Positions 1 through 8,780 of a DNA stretch of 64,000 nt are shown here, piece after piece. The stretch's first letter is position 1, and each line of letters opens with the position of its first letter. The notes beneath the pieces are model-generated. The model worked only from the letters and a program-made list of their open reading frames with translations. It was not told the origin of the DNA and did no database searches. The position numbers and the translations under genes were made by a program. This DNA is from Lentilactobacillus rapi DSM 19907 = JCM 15042 (GTDB lineage: Bacteria > Bacillota > Bacilli > Lactobacillales > Lactobacillaceae), in contig NZ_AZEI01000076.1 in assembly GCF_001436255.1 (NCBI RefSeq), positions 62,001-126,000 on the forward strand, given 5' to 3'.

Positions 1-179
1 AGCTTCATCGCTTGATGGCAAGAAATCAATTGAGCATTAGTCAGGCAAGCCAGCGAATTAAGAATCAATGGCCGTTGCAGACAAAATGTGATTTGGCTGA
101 TACAATTATTTATAATTCCGGTACAATTACTCAGACCCAGATACAGATTGATGAGTGGTTGGCCGCTGAAACGAATTAA
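1..179 (+). CDS. coaE: Dephospho-CoA kinase, C-terminal part
   Basis: The window opens inside a reading frame (first full codon at base 3) that closes with TAA at 177-179. The visible 58 residues contain a helical tail with [14 protein letters not shown] and a region ending DEWLAAETN, which resembles the C-terminus of dephospho-CoA kinase, the last enzyme of coenzyme A synthesis. The P-loop lies upstream of the window, so the family cannot be proven here. The position directly before nrdR and dnaB is the usual place of coaE in Firmicutes, which supports the call. The stop is 14 bases before the nrdR start, so the two are probably cotranscribed. Confidence 0.75.
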   Translation, partial: LHRLMARNQLSISQASQRIKNQWPLQTKCDLADTIIYNSGTITQTQIQIDEWLAAETN

Positions 180-193
180 ACGAGGTGAAATCC

Positions 194-685
194 ATGCAAT
201 GTCCTCATTGTGGTTACAATGGTTCCAAAGTTGTTGATAGTCGACCGACCGATGATGGCCGCGTCATTCGGCGAAGAAGAGAATGTGAACACTGCGGTTT
301 TCGATTCACAACATTTGAACGGGTCGAAGTAACGCCTTTACTTGTTGTCAAAAAGAACGGGAACCGTGAAGAGTTTAACCGTGAAAAATTGATGAAAGGC
401 ATTGTTAGGTCAGCTGAAAAGCGGCCGGTCTCAATGAATTCCATCACTGAATTAGTTGACCGGGTGGAGAACAAGCTTCGATCATTGGGTGAAAATGAAG
501 TTTCCAGTCAACAAATCGGCGAGTATGTCATGGCAGAATTAGTTAACTTGGACGAAATCGCCTATATTAGGTTTGCAAGTGTTTACCGCCAGTTTAAGGA
601 TATGTCGGTGTTTTACAAAGAACTTAAAGAAATTATGGAAAAGGATAAGAAAAAAGATTCCAAAAACGATCCGGAGGGGAAATAA
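194..685 (+). CDS. nrdR: Transcriptional repressor NrdR
   Basis: NrdR senses ATP/dATP and represses ribonucleotide reductase genes through NrdR boxes. The 163-residue protein has the N-terminal zinc ribbon with Cys3, Cys6, Cys31 and Cys34 and an arginine-rich stretch (RVIRRRR) used for DNA binding, followed by an ATP-cone domain at about residues 46-136. Length is that of the family. I start at ATG 194, giving the family's canonical MQCPHCG; a GTG at 185 is in frame but lies inside the ribosome-binding site GAGGTG (182-187), which sits six bases before the ATG. The stop is immediately followed by the dnaB ATG, so these form an operon. Confidence 0.96.
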   Translation: MQCPHCGYNGSKVVDSRPTDDGRVIRRRRECEHCGFRFTTFERVEVTPLLVVKKNGNREEFNREKLMKGIVRSAEKRPVSMNSITELVDRVENKLRSLGENEVSSQQIGEYVMAELVNLDEIAYIRFASVYRQFKDMSVFYKELKEIMEKDKKKDSKNDPEGK

Positions 686-2059
686 ATGGCAGATGCATTC
701 AACAAATTAACCCCGGATTCCAAGTTTGTTGTGGTCAACGCGACCGTTAATAGTATGATTGATCACAATGTACTTAACAACTTGTATTTACCAATCATTG
801 GAGATGGCGCGCTTCAACTGTACGAGCTACTCTGGAATTTTAGTGTGAGTGATCATAATCAACTCGTTTTGCATAAACATTATGAGTTACAAAGTATGCT
901 CAATATTGGGACTGACAAGATTGTTGCGCAACGAAAGCTCTTGGAAGCTGTTAATTTGTTAGGAACGTTTGCCTCACGGAAATCACCAGATTCGCTCGTG
1001 TACGCCATGCAGGTTCCCTTGTCTGCCAAAGAATTTTTGAAGACTGATATTTTGGCGGTCATGTTATTGGGAAAAGTTGGGGATGAGACCTACAAGCAAA
1101 TTGTTTCAAGGTTGATTGTCCCCTTACCCGATTTAGGTGATTTGAAGAATATTTCTGCTTCTCTCCTGGATACGTTTGATGTGCCAACGACTTTAATCAA
1201 GAACATTCCTGGGACGGTTAACGAAACCAAACAAGTGTTAAACGATGATCGTTTAGACGCCAGCAACGATCAACTAAGTCCTCAAAGCGATGACTTTGAC
1301 TTCAATTTGATCCTTGAAATGCTTGATAATTCCTACGTTGACCAGCGAAGTGTCAAGAGAAGCCATGATCTGATTATATCCGAGCATTTGTTATATGGCA
1401 TTGATGAAGTTGAAATGGTGAAGCTCATTCAAAAAGCGACAAATTTAAGCACGAATGAGTTGGATCAACACCGGTTGAAAAGACTCATTTCTCAACAATT
1501 TGAGATGCCTCAACCGGCCAACAAGCCTAAAGTTGAGCCACGCAGTCAACAAGCCGAGAAGCCAACCCAAAATTTTGATGCTGCCACTGAGCAGCTTATC
1601 AAAATTACGCAATCAAATGCGCCGATGACTTTTCTGCAGCAAATTAAGGACCAGAAACACGGAATTGTCACCCCAGGAGAGGAACGAATCTTACGGGATC
1701 TCGTCAATAAGCGGGTCTTTCCCAATGAAGTCCTTAATTTGTTGGTTTATCAAATTTTGGTGGTTGAAAAGCATTCTACTCTCAACCAAAATCTCATTTC
1801 GACAATTGCGGATGATTGGTCTCAAAAACACGTTTCTAGTGCACAAGATGCCATTAATGCGCTTAGAAATCGCGGCAAAGAACGAGCAGAAAAGACGACC
1901 CGGCGTTATCCCAAAAAGCGTATTAACGTGAAGGAAACGCTACCTGATTGGGCAAAACAGCCCCGGAAGAGTCAACCCAAGCAGTCAAAACAGGGTTTGA
2001 GTCCGGAACAGAAGAAACAATTGGAACAGCAACTCAATCAATTAAAAAAGCAAAAGTAG
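686..2059 (+). CDS. dnaB: Replication initiation and membrane attachment protein DnaB
   Basis: This is the Firmicutes DnaB (not the helicase of the same name), which with DnaD and DnaI loads the replicative helicase at oriC and at restarted forks. The 457-residue protein has an N-terminal winged-helix-like region and, at about residues 290-400, a DnaB/DnaD-type helical domain, then a basic, lysine/glutamine-rich tail containing the LPDWAKQ motif common to the family. A GGAGGGG site lies just before the ATG at 686. It directly abuts nrdR and is followed after 10 bases by dnaI, its functional partner. Confidence 0.93.
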   Translation: MADAFNKLTPDSKFVVVNATVNSMIDHNVLNNLYLPIIGDGALQLYELLWNFSVSDHNQLVLHKHYELQSMLNIGTDKIVAQRKLLEAVNLLGTFASRKSPDSLVYAMQVPLSAKEFLKTDILAVMLLGKVGDETYKQIVSRLIVPLPDLGDLKNISASLLDTFDVPTTLIKNIPGTVNETKQVLNDDRLDASNDQLSPQSDDFDFNLILEMLDNSYVDQRSVKRSHDLIISEHLLYGIDEVEMVKLIQKATNLSTNELDQHRLKRLISQQFEMPQPANKPKVEPRSQQAEKPTQNFDAATEQLIKITQSNAPMTFLQQIKDQKHGIVTPGEERILRDLVNKRVFPNEVLNLLVYQILVVEKHSTLNQNLISTIADDWSQKHVSSAQDAINALRNRGKERAEKTTRRYPKKRINVKETLPDWAKQPRKSQPKQSKQGLSPEQKKQLEQQLNQLKKQK

Positions 2060-2069
2060 GTGAAAATCA

Positions 2070-3011
2070 ATGGAACGGGTCAGCGATTACGTGAAAAAGC
2101 TCATGCAGGACCGCAAGATCAATGGGGGCACTTTTAGCGAAACTTTCAATAAGATTATGAATGATATTCAGCATGATCCTGAGATCGCCAAGTTTATTAA
2201 TGAGCATCAAAATGAATTAGCAGATAATGCCGTTGAACGATCGGCATCCAAACTATACGAGTATGCGAATGTGAAACGTCAGATTTCCGAGGACAAGCAG
2301 TCGTTTGCCCCAGGGTATTTGCCACAACTGGTTGTCAATGATCACTTGATTGATATTTCGTATGCAGCCTCACCACAGACCCTTGCTCGGCAGCAGTCAC
2401 AATCGTTGGCTCGTCGGATTACGACGATTTCAATGCCGAAAGATATTAAGCAGGCTAAGATTGATGGCTTCGATAAAGATCCCTCAAGAGTTGAGGCTCT
2501 GACTAAGGGGATTGCTTTCATTAACGCTGTTAAGTCGGATCCTAAGCATTTTCATCCCGGATTATATATTTATGGCCCGTTTGGGGTTGGCAAAACCTAT
2601 CTAACCGGTGCGCTTGCAAATGAACTTGCTGACCGCAACATTCAAACCACCATGGTCCATTTTCCAAGTTTTGCCGTTGAAATGAAGGCTGCAATTGCGA
2701 CAAATAATGTTGCCGATAAAATTGATACCATCAAAAAATCCCCCGTTCTGATGATTGATGATATTGGTGCAGATTCAATGTCGTCATGGGTTCGAGATGA
2801 AGTTCTCGGAGTTATTTTGGAGTATCGAATGCAGCAACAACTCCCAACTTTTTTTACCTCGAATTTCTCGATGGAGCAGCTTGAACAAGAGCATCTACGA
2901 ATCAACCAGCGGGGAGACGATGAGCCACTAAAAGCCAAGCGCTTGATGCAACGAATCAAGTTCTTGTCCCGGGAAGTTGAAATGACCGGTGAAAACCGGC
3001 GACCCGGTTAA
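2070..3011 (+). CDS. dnaI: Primosomal protein DnaI (helicase loader)
   Basis: DnaI is the AAA+ ATPase that loads the replicative helicase in Firmicutes. The 313 residues contain an N-terminal domain (1-110), Walker A GPFGVGKT at about 169-176, and Walker B LMIDDIGAD near 227-235, followed by TSNFS as sensor 1. An AGGTGAAAATCA ribosome-binding site precedes ATG 2070. The whole protein contains no cysteine. The B. subtilis DnaI N-terminal domain is known to hold zinc through cysteines and a histidine, so the zinc site appears to be lost here; the surrounding GYLPQLVVN segment is still aligned with the family. The operon ends here, and the thrS leader follows. Confidence 0.94.
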   Translation: MERVSDYVKKLMQDRKINGGTFSETFNKIMNDIQHDPEIAKFINEHQNELADNAVERSASKLYEYANVKRQISEDKQSFAPGYLPQLVVNDHLIDISYAASPQTLARQQSQSLARRITTISMPKDIKQAKIDGFDKDPSRVEALTKGIAFINAVKSDPKHFHPGLYIYGPFGVGKTYLTGALANELADRNIQTTMVHFPSFAVEMKAAIATNNVADKIDTIKKSPVLMIDDIGADSMSSWVRDEVLGVILEYRMQQQLPTFFTSNFSMEQLEQEHLRINQRGDDEPLKAKRLMQRIKFLSREVEMTGENRRPG

Positions 3012-3024
3012 TTTTCAAATTGAA

Positions 3025-3053
3025 TTGACTTTTTAAAAGAGCAATTCTATACT
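3025..3053 (+). promoter_or_regulatory. Sigma-A promoter of thrS
   Basis: TTGACT (3025-3030) and TATACT (3048-3053) are separated by 17 bases, a near-consensus housekeeping promoter. It lies just after dnaI and just before the T-box leader, with the predicted start near 3060. Confidence 0.75.
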
Positions 3054-3059
3054 TATAAG

Positions 3060-3316
3060 CAATGAATCAAGGAGACATGACAGTTACTTCTCATCACAGG
3101 GAGAATGGTTCTAGCCTGGAAGACCATTTGTTTAGAAAATAACTGTTACCACTTCTTGGACTGGATTGCGGATAATGCTATCCCGGATGGTACCGTTAGC
3201 AACCACTTGAGAGCTTTGTGGGCAATTATGGTTTATTTGTCTATGAATCCAATACGGGTGGAACCGCGCTAATTGCGTCCCTAATATACTTAAGTGTATA
3301 TTAGGGATTTTTTTGT
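3060..3316 (+). ncRNA. T-box leader controlling thrS
   Basis: The untranslated region before thrS contains the conserved T-box sequence GGGTGGAACCGCG (about 3256-3268), which binds the uncharged tRNA acceptor end. Upstream, CAGTTA (about 3080) and TAACTG (3140-3145) can form the lower part of stem I, and an ACC triplet at 3148-3150 just 3' of it is the likely threonine specifier. A terminator hairpin (3278-3315) ends the leader. Uncharged tRNA-Thr is expected to stabilise the antiterminator and allow thrS transcription. The specifier choice is inferred by eye. Confidence 0.9.
3278..3315 (+). terminator. T-box attenuator terminator of thrS
   Basis: CCCTAATATACTT and AAGTGTATATTAGGG form a long stem followed by a run of T residues. 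The 5' arm follows the T-box motif directly, as expected for the competing terminator. Confidence 0.9.
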
Positions 3317-3347
3317 GGTTCCAAAAAATAAAAAGGGAGTAAGAGAT

Positions 3348-5297
3348 ATGTCACAACTTTCATTCGAATTTCCAGATGGCAGTGTTAAACAGTTTGACGA
3401 TGGCGTAACGGCCCAAGACATCGCCAAATCAATCGCTGTTAGTTTAGGTAAAAAATCCGTAGCCGGTAAGGTGGACGGTCAATTCGTTAATAATGACGAA
3501 CCGCTACATAAGGGTGGTAAGATCGAAATTGTCACTTCAGATAGTGACGACGGCCTCAGCGTTTTGCGGGCAACTGCTGCTCAAATTTTAAAGATGGCCA
3601 TTGCCAATGATTTTGATAACATTAACTTTGGTGAAAGTGCAGCTGATGAAGATGGCTTCTTTGTTGATACTGATAAGCCTGATACTCAAATCAGCGTGGA
3701 TCAACTAGAGGACCTTAGCAAATCTATGCACAAGATTATTAAAGAAGATTTGCCAATCAAGGTTGTCTTCTTGAGTACTGACGAAGCTAAAAAGGTTGCC
3801 GGCAACGATCCTTACCAAAGCGAATTGGTTAAAGAAAACGCTGTTGACGGTCAAGTTAAATTCTTTGAAATTGGCGACTTTAAGTCAATTGCTGAAGGTG
3901 CTGTGTTACCATCAACCGGTAAAGTCAAAATCTTCAAATTACTCTCAGTTGCTGGTGCATATTGGCAGGGTAAGTCATCTAATCCGATGCTCCAACGGAT
4001 TTATGCAACTGCCTTTAACAAACAAAAAGACCTTGACGCCGATTTGGAAAAGCGTCAAGAAGCCCATGATCGTGATCACCGAGTTATTGGAAATCAACTT
4101 GATTTGTTCTTCGTTGATCCTAAAGTTGGTGCCGGCTTGCCATATTGGATGCCAAACGGCGCCACAATCCGCAGAACCATCGAACGATACATTGTTGATA
4201 AGGAAGTTGCTAACGGGTACGAACACGTTTACACACCAGTACTTGCCAACTTGGACCTTTACAAACAATCTGGACACTGGGCCCACTATCGTGAAGACAT
4301 GTTCCCACCAATGGATATGGGCGATGGTGAAATGCTTGAATTACGGCCAATGAACTGCCCAAGCCATATTCAAATTTATAACCATCATATCCGTTCATAC
4401 CGTGAATTGCCGCTAAGAATTGCTGAACTTGGTATGATGCACAGATATGAAAAGTCTGGTGCTCTATCAGGTTTACAACGGGTTCGTGAAATGACCTTGA
4501 ATGATGGTCACACGTTCGTTGCTTTGGATCAAATTCAAGAAGAGTTTAAGAATATTTTGAACTTAATGGTCGACGTTTATCATGACTTTGACATCAATGA
4601 TTATACTTTCCGATTGAGTTATCGTGATCCCCAAAACACTGAAAAGTACTTCGATGATGACGAGATGTGGGAAAAAGCTCAAAGTATGTTGAAGGGTGCC
4701 ATGGATGAAATGGGCCTTAACTATACTGAAGCAGAAGGTGAAGCTGCCTTCTATGGTCCTAAGTTGGATGTTCAAACAAAGACGGCGCTTGGTAATGAAG
4801 AAACTTTGTCAACGATTCAATTGGACTTCATGCTGCCTGATCGTTTCGACCTTCATTATGTTGGTGAAGATGGCAAACAACATCGTCCAGTTATGATCCA
4901 TCGTGGTTTGGTTTCAACGATGGAACGATTCGTTGCCTACTTGACTGAAATTTATAAGGGTGCTTTCCCAACTTGGTTGGCACCTCATCAGGTTAAGATT
5001 ATTCCTGTTAGCCAAGATAAGCATGGGGATTATGCCAAGAAGATTAACGAGCAGCTCCGCAAGCTGAAGATTCGGTCATCAGTTGATAGTCGAGGTGAGA
5101 AGATGGGCTACTTAATTCGGGATGCTCAAACCCATAAGATTCCATATACCTTGGTTGTCGGTGATGAAGAAGTTAACGACAATTCAGTCTCTGTTCGTCG
5201 TTATGGTGAAAAGAACACAGAATCTGAATCTCTTGACAGTTTTGTTGATGAGATTCAAAAAGATATCAACTCATATTCTCGTGAAGACAACAAATAA
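3348..5297 (+). CDS. thrS: Threonine-tRNA ligase
   Basis: Charges tRNA-Thr with threonine using ATP in the cytoplasm. The 649-residue protein has an N-terminal TGS domain, a SAD-type editing region (about 65-225), a class II catalytic core with motif 2 containing the zinc-ligand cysteine in MNCPSH, and a C-terminal anticodon-binding domain beginning near [11 protein letters not shown] start at ATG 3348 ([11 protein letters not shown]), preceded by GGGAG; an in-frame upstream extension runs back into the T-box terminator and is not a plausible N-terminus. Expression is controlled by the T-box leader upstream. Confidence 0.97.
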   Translation: MSQLSFEFPDGSVKQFDDGVTAQDIAKSIAVSLGKKSVAGKVDGQFVNNDEPLHKGGKIEIVTSDSDDGLSVLRATAAQILKMAIANDFDNINFGESAADEDGFFVDTDKPDTQISVDQLEDLSKSMHKIIKEDLPIKVVFLSTDEAKKVAGNDPYQSELVKENAVDGQVKFFEIGDFKSIAEGAVLPSTGKVKIFKLLSVAGAYWQGKSSNPMLQRIYATAFNKQKDLDADLEKRQEAHDRDHRVIGNQLDLFFVDPKVGAGLPYWMPNGATIRRTIERYIVDKEVANGYEHVYTPVLANLDLYKQSGHWAHYREDMFPPMDMGDGEMLELRPMNCPSHIQIYNHHIRSYRELPLRIAELGMMHRYEKSGALSGLQRVREMTLNDGHTFVALDQIQEEFKNILNLMVDVYHDFDINDYTFRLSYRDPQNTEKYFDDDEMWEKAQSMLKGAMDEMGLNYTEAEGEAAFYGPKLDVQTKTALGNEETLSTIQLDFMLPDRFDLHYVGEDGKQHRPVMIHRGLVSTMERFVAYLTEIYKGAFPTWLAPHQVKIIPVSQDKHGDYAKKINEQLRKLKIRSSVDSRGEKMGYLIRDAQTHKIPYTLVVGDEEVNDNSVSVRRYGEKNTESESLDSFVDEIQKDINSYSREDNK

Positions 5298-5320
5298 GGC
5301 CGTTCATAACGGGCTTGTTG

Positions 5321-5349
5321 TTGACAGGGATTTGGATGCATGATAACAT
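5321..5349 (+). promoter_or_regulatory. Sigma-A promoter of infC-rpmI-rplT
   Basis: TTGACA (5321-5326) and TAACAT (5344-5349) are 17 bases apart. The promoter lies between thrS and the ribosomal-protein leader, so infC has its own start about 170 bases upstream of its first codon. Confidence 0.7.
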
Positions 5350-5356
5350 GTAATAG

Positions 5357-5502
5357 TTGTTCAAATGAAAGCAGAGGCTACCCGCTTCTCGCCTGAGTAA
5401 ATTTCAAATTTGCTGGGCATGATATCGAGTAAGAACTTGGATATCCAAGTTCTTTAATTGAGAGCGGGCGCAATTCTGTGCCTGCTCTCTTTCTGCTTTT
5501 TC
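5357..5502 (+). ncRNA. Ribosomal protein L20-type leader of infC-rpmI-rplT
   Basis: The roughly 170-base leader holds a perfect 24-base palindrome (5431-5454, AAGAACTTGGAT then its complement) and a terminator-like hairpin (5460-5489) followed by a T-rich run. The segment CCCGCTTCTC at 5381-5390 could pair with the 5' arm of the terminator (GAGAGCGGG, 5460-5468), which would give mutually exclusive antiterminator and terminator states. This matches the known L20 autoregulatory leader of Bacillales in position and logic. I cannot confirm the Rfam family by eye. Confidence 0.7.
5460..5501 (+). terminator. Attenuator hairpin in the infC leader
   Basis: GAGAGCGGGC (5460-5469) pairs with GCCTGCTCTC (5480-5489), followed by a T-rich stretch, 25 bases before the infC start. 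Confidence 0.75.
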
Positions 5503-5525
5503 ACAAAATTCGGAGGTGAAGTACC

Positions 5526-6047
5526 ATAGCAAAAGATATGATGGTTAATGATGGAATCCGCGCACGTGAGGTTCGTTTGATTGGTGCTAATGGTGATCAA
5601 TTGGGGGTTAAGTCTAAGAACGAAGCACTTCAGTTAGCTGAGGATGCTGATTTAGATTTGGTCCTCGTTGCACCTAAGGCCAAGCCACCAGTTGCAAAGA
5701 TTCTTGATTATGGGAAGTATCGTTTCCAAGAACAGAAGAAGGAACGAGAATCTCGTAAGAAACAAAAAGTCATCAGTGTCAAAGAAGTCCGTTTAAGCCC
5801 AACAATTGATGTGAACGATTTTAACACCAAGTTGAAGAATGCTAAGAAGTTCTTAGCAAAGGGCGAAAAAGTAAGAGTTTCAATTCGATTTAAAGGTCGT
5901 GCAATCACCCATAAGGATATTGGTCGAAAAGTCCTTGACCGAATGGCTTCAGAAACGTCTGACGTTGCCACTGTGACCCAGCGGCCAAAGATGGATGGCC
6001 GAAGCATGTTCTTGATGCTCTCACCAAAAGACGCAGACAAAAACTAA
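5526..6047 (+). CDS. infC: Translation initiation factor IF-3 (AUA start)
   Basis: IF-3 binds the 30S subunit and checks start-codon pairing. The product (173 residues) has the N-terminal domain with [14 protein letters not shown], a basic linker with KKQK and the C-terminal domain with [10 protein letters not shown] and RPKMDGRSM. No ATG fits the ribosome-binding site: GGAGGTG at 5512-5518 lies seven bases before ATA at 5526, whereas the in-frame ATGs at 5535 and 5538 are 16 and 19 bases away. The ATA reading adds AKD before MMVNDG, the usual family N-terminus. Rare start codons in infC are known to allow IF-3 to repress itself, so this start is likely regulatory. Confidence 0.93.
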   Translation: MAKDMMVNDGIRAREVRLIGANGDQLGVKSKNEALQLAEDADLDLVLVAPKAKPPVAKILDYGKYRFQEQKKERESRKKQKVISVKEVRLSPTIDVNDFNTKLKNAKKFLAKGEKVRVSIRFKGRAITHKDIGRKVLDRMASETSDVATVTQRPKMDGRSMFLMLSPKDADKN

Positions 6048-6083
6048 TTTAGTTCGTTAAATACTTGAGGAGGATTTTTACCA

Positions 6084-6281
6084 ATGCCTAAACAAAAAAC
6101 AAACCGCGCTGCAGCAAAACGTTTCAAGAGAACTGCTAACGGTGGATTTAAGAGTGCTAATGCTTACACAAGTCACCGTTTCCACGGTAAGACAAAGAAA
6201 CAACGTCGCCAACTTCGTGGTACCAGTATGATGGACAAGACTAATATCAAGACTTACAAGAAGTTATTGCCACATCTATAA
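6084..6281 (+). CDS. rpmI: 50S ribosomal protein L35
   Basis: The 65-residue, strongly basic protein begins MPKQKTNRAAAKRFKRT and carries the family's FHGKTKKQRRQLRG segment. GAGGAGG-like ribosome-binding site before the ATG. It is the second gene of the infC operon, where L20, encoded next, is the expected autoregulator. Confidence 0.97.
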   Translation: MPKQKTNRAAAKRFKRTANGGFKSANAYTSHRFHGKTKKQRRQLRGTSMMDKTNIKTYKKLLPHL

Positions 6282-6333
6282 AATCTACTATTCATTCAAT
6301 CATTTCGTTTTTAAAATATAGGAGGAATTCAAA

Positions 6334-6690
6334 ATGCCACGAGTAAAAGGTGGAACAGTCACACATGCACGTCGTAAGCGTGTTTTAAAATTAGCTAAAG
6401 GATATCGTGGAGGTAAATCCCGTTTATTCAAGACTGCTAAAGATCAAGTAATGAAGTCACAGGTATATGCATTCCGTGACCGTCGTGCCAATAAAGGTAA
6501 CTTCCGTAAATTATGGATTGCCCGCATTAACGCTGCTGCTCGTCTTAACGATTTAAGCTACAGCCAATTTATGCACGGCTTGAAACTTGCTAACATCGAT
6601 ATGAACCGTAAGATGCTTGCAGACCTTGCCGTTAGTGACACAGACGCTTTTAAGGCGCTCACTGACGCTGCCAAAGAAGCTCTTAAGTAA
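6334..6690 (+). CDS. rplT: 50S ribosomal protein L20
   Basis: The 118-residue protein begins [16 protein letters not shown] and has the [17 protein letters not shown] segment of L20, an early 23S rRNA assembly protein. The length is exactly that of the family. In Firmicutes L20 binds its own leader mRNA and represses infC-rpmI-rplT, which fits the structured leader upstream of infC. A terminator hairpin follows. Confidence 0.97.
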   Translation: MPRVKGGTVTHARRKRVLKLAKGYRGGKSRLFKTAKDQVMKSQVYAFRDRRANKGNFRKLWIARINAAARLNDLSYSQFMHGLKLANIDMNRKMLADLAVSDTDAFKALTDAAKEALK

Positions 6691-6705
6691 TTTGATGATT
6701 GATGA

Positions 6706-6748
6706 AACGTGGCTGGGCAAAATTTATTTTTGTTCCAGCCACGTTTTA
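6706..6748 (+). terminator. Terminator after rplT (GCTGG-type)
   Basis: AACGTGGCTGG pairs with CCAGCCACGTT around an AT-rich loop, followed by TTTT. It shares the core GCTGG...CAAAA...TTTTGTTCCAGC with two other terminators in the window (34967 and 43249). Confidence 0.85.
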
Positions 6749-6778
6749 AATAAATAACTATTTATTAAGGAGCGACAT

Positions 6779-7294
6779 ATGTTGTCTCGATTTAAACCAA
6801 CGTGGATGATTGAAAATATTTATAGTATTTCTCCTGAGTTCTTGTTGGATAATAATATCAACTGTGTTCTAACCGATTTAGATAATACTTTGGTTCCATG
6901 GAATTCAAAAGCGGGTTCTGACGAACTACGCAATTGGTTGGTAAGTATCAAAAAGTATGGTATTAAAGTGATTGTTGTTTCAAATAACAGCCATCGCCGG
7001 ATTCAAGAAGCGGTAAAAGATTATGAGCTACCATTTGTGCCTCGGGCGATGAAGCCGTTGTCGATTGGTATTCGTCACGCGATTAAAGCTTTTCATCTAA
7101 AGAAGAAGAACACGGTAATGATTGGTGACCAGTTGATGACTGATGTCGTTTCAGCAAACAATTGTGGCGTTCGCAGCATTCTCGTGAAGCCTTTAGTTCG
7201 AACGGACGCATGGAATACGACAATCAATCGTGGCTTCGAGAAGATTGTTTGGAACATGTTAATTAAGAAATATCCTGATTTACATTGGAAATAG
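6779..7294 (+). CDS. yqeG: YqeG family HAD-type phosphatase
   Basis: A 171-residue member of the HAD superfamily IIIA group. The nucleophile motif DLDNTLVPW lies at about residues 34-42, VVSNNS near 69 is motif II, K in AMKPLSIG is motif III, and IGDQLMTDV near 115 is motif IV. Related yeast and plant proteins dephosphorylate phosphatidylglycerophosphate; the bacterial substrate is not settled. Good ribosome-binding site AAGGAG before ATG 6779. It heads the conserved yqeG-yqeH-yhbY-nadD-yqeK-rsfS cluster, with yqeH 9 bases downstream. Confidence 0.92.
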   Translation: MLSRFKPTWMIENIYSISPEFLLDNNINCVLTDLDNTLVPWNSKAGSDELRNWLVSIKKYGIKVIVVSNNSHRRIQEAVKDYELPFVPRAMKPLSIGIRHAIKAFHLKKKNTVMIGDQLMTDVVSANNCGVRSILVKPLVRTDAWNTTINRGFEKIVWNMLIKKYPDLHWK

Positions 7295-7303
7295 GAGGAA
7301 TTT

Positions 7304-8440
7304 ATGGCAGAAAATGAAGTTGTTGTGGATGGCGAAGTAGTTCGTTGTATCGGATGTGGTGCTAAAGTGCAAACGACTGACAAAACAGCACTGGGGTACA
7401 CTCCGGAATCGGCGTTGAAAAAAGGTCTTGAAAATGGTGAAGTGTACTGCCAACGCTGTTTTAGGCTGCGACATTATAATGAAATTGCTCCGGTTAGTCT
7501 ATCCGACGATGACTTTTTGAAGCTATTAACAAGTATTTCTGATACTGACTCACTAATTGTCTACGTGGTTGATATTTTTGACGTGAATGGGAGCATGATT
7601 CCGGGTCTTCATCGTTTTGTTGGTAACAATCCAATCTTATTAGCTGGAAACAAATTGGATGTTCTTCCAGCTCGATTGAAGAAAACCAAGGTTAAGGATT
7701 GGTTGCGTCAACAGGCGAACGCTGCTGGTATCCGACCAGTCGACGTTGAGCTGATTTCAGCCAAAACCAATCTTGATGTTGACCGATTGCTGGATCAAAT
7801 TGAAAAATATCGAAACGGCAAGGATGTGTATGTGGTTGGTGTCACCAATGTGGGTAAGTCAACTTTGATTAATTCGATTGTGCGCCAATCCACCGGGATC
7901 AAGGAGTTGATCACAACTTCTCGGTTCCCTGGTACCACCTTAGATCGGATTGATATCCCTTTGAAAGATGGCAAGCTTTTGGTTGATACGCCGGGAATTA
8001 TCCAGCCTGAACAGATGGCTCATCATCTGGTTGGCAAGGAATTGAACTTAGTAACGCCTCAGAAGCGAATTAAGCCGAAAGAATATCAATTAAATCCCGC
8101 CCAAACACTTTTCTTTGGCGGCGTCGCTCGGTTTGATTATAATTCAGGTGAGGGTAAAGCAGGCTTTACAGTTTATGTCGAAAATAACCTGTATATTCAT
8201 CGGACTAAACTGGAGAATGCTGATGAGTTCTATCCAAAACACGTTGGTAATTTACTAACACCACCATCCGAAGAAAACAAAGCTGATTTTCCACCACTGG
8301 AAGCTCATGAATTCAAGACGACTCAGAAAAGTGATTTGGTCATTGAAGGTCTGGGCTGGGTAACAGTTCCTGAAGGCGTTTCAGTGTCTGGCTGGGCACC
8401 AAAAGGGGTTTCAGTTTTGTTAAGACCGGCAATGATTTAA
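7304..8440 (+). CDS. yqeH: Ribosome biogenesis GTPase YqeH
   Basis: A circularly permuted GTPase needed for assembly of the 30S subunit. The 378 residues start with a zinc finger (CIGCG at about 15 and YCQRC near 49), followed by the permuted G motifs: NKLD near 117, SAKT near 150, GVTNVGKST (G1) near 180, and DTPG near 228. The C-terminal half is the treble-clef-like domain typical of YqeH. GGAGG precedes the ATG. Confidence 0.95.
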   Translation: MAENEVVVDGEVVRCIGCGAKVQTTDKTALGYTPESALKKGLENGEVYCQRCFRLRHYNEIAPVSLSDDDFLKLLTSISDTDSLIVYVVDIFDVNGSMIPGLHRFVGNNPILLAGNKLDVLPARLKKTKVKDWLRQQANAAGIRPVDVELISAKTNLDVDRLLDQIEKYRNGKDVYVVGVTNVGKSTLINSIVRQSTGIKELITTSRFPGTTLDRIDIPLKDGKLLVDTPGIIQPEQMAHHLVGKELNLVTPQKRIKPKEYQLNPAQTLFFGGVARFDYNSGEGKAGFTVYVENNLYIHRTKLENADEFYPKHVGNLLTPPSEENKADFPPLEAHEFKTTQKSDLVIEGLGWVTVPEGVSVSGWAPKGVSVLLRPAMI

Positions 8441-8456
8441 AAAATTAGAGGTATAT

Positions 8457-8768
8457 ATGAAATTAACTGGAAAACAAAAACGATTTTTACGTGCGAGTGC
8501 GAATCGAATGCGACCGATTTTTGAGATCGGTAAAAATGGATTATCACCTATTTGGTTGGCTGAAATTGATAAGGCTTTGGACAGCCGGGAACTAATTAAA
8601 GTCAACGTGTTGCAAAACGCCGCTGAGTCTCTGACCGAAATCAAAGACTATGTTGAATCTAATAGCGATATTACGGTTGTTCAAACAATCGGTAAAACAC
8701 TTGTACTATTCAAGCAATCAAAGAATCAAGATCATCAAGATTTATCAACAAAAGTATTCTCAATGTAG
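8457..8768 (+). CDS. yhbY: RNA-binding CRM-domain protein YhbY
   Basis: The 103-residue protein is a single CRM domain (LTGKQKRFLRASAN...IGKNGLSP near residue 24 onward), the family that associates with pre-50S particles. The loop GKNG corresponds to the GxxG RNA-binding turn. It follows yqeH by 16 bases and precedes nadD, the normal order in Firmicutes. Confidence 0.95.
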   Translation: MKLTGKQKRFLRASANRMRPIFEIGKNGLSPIWLAEIDKALDSRELIKVNVLQNAAESLTEIKDYVESNSDITVVQTIGKTLVLFKQSKNQDHQDLSTKVFSM

Positions 8769-8780
8769 GGGTATTTTAAA

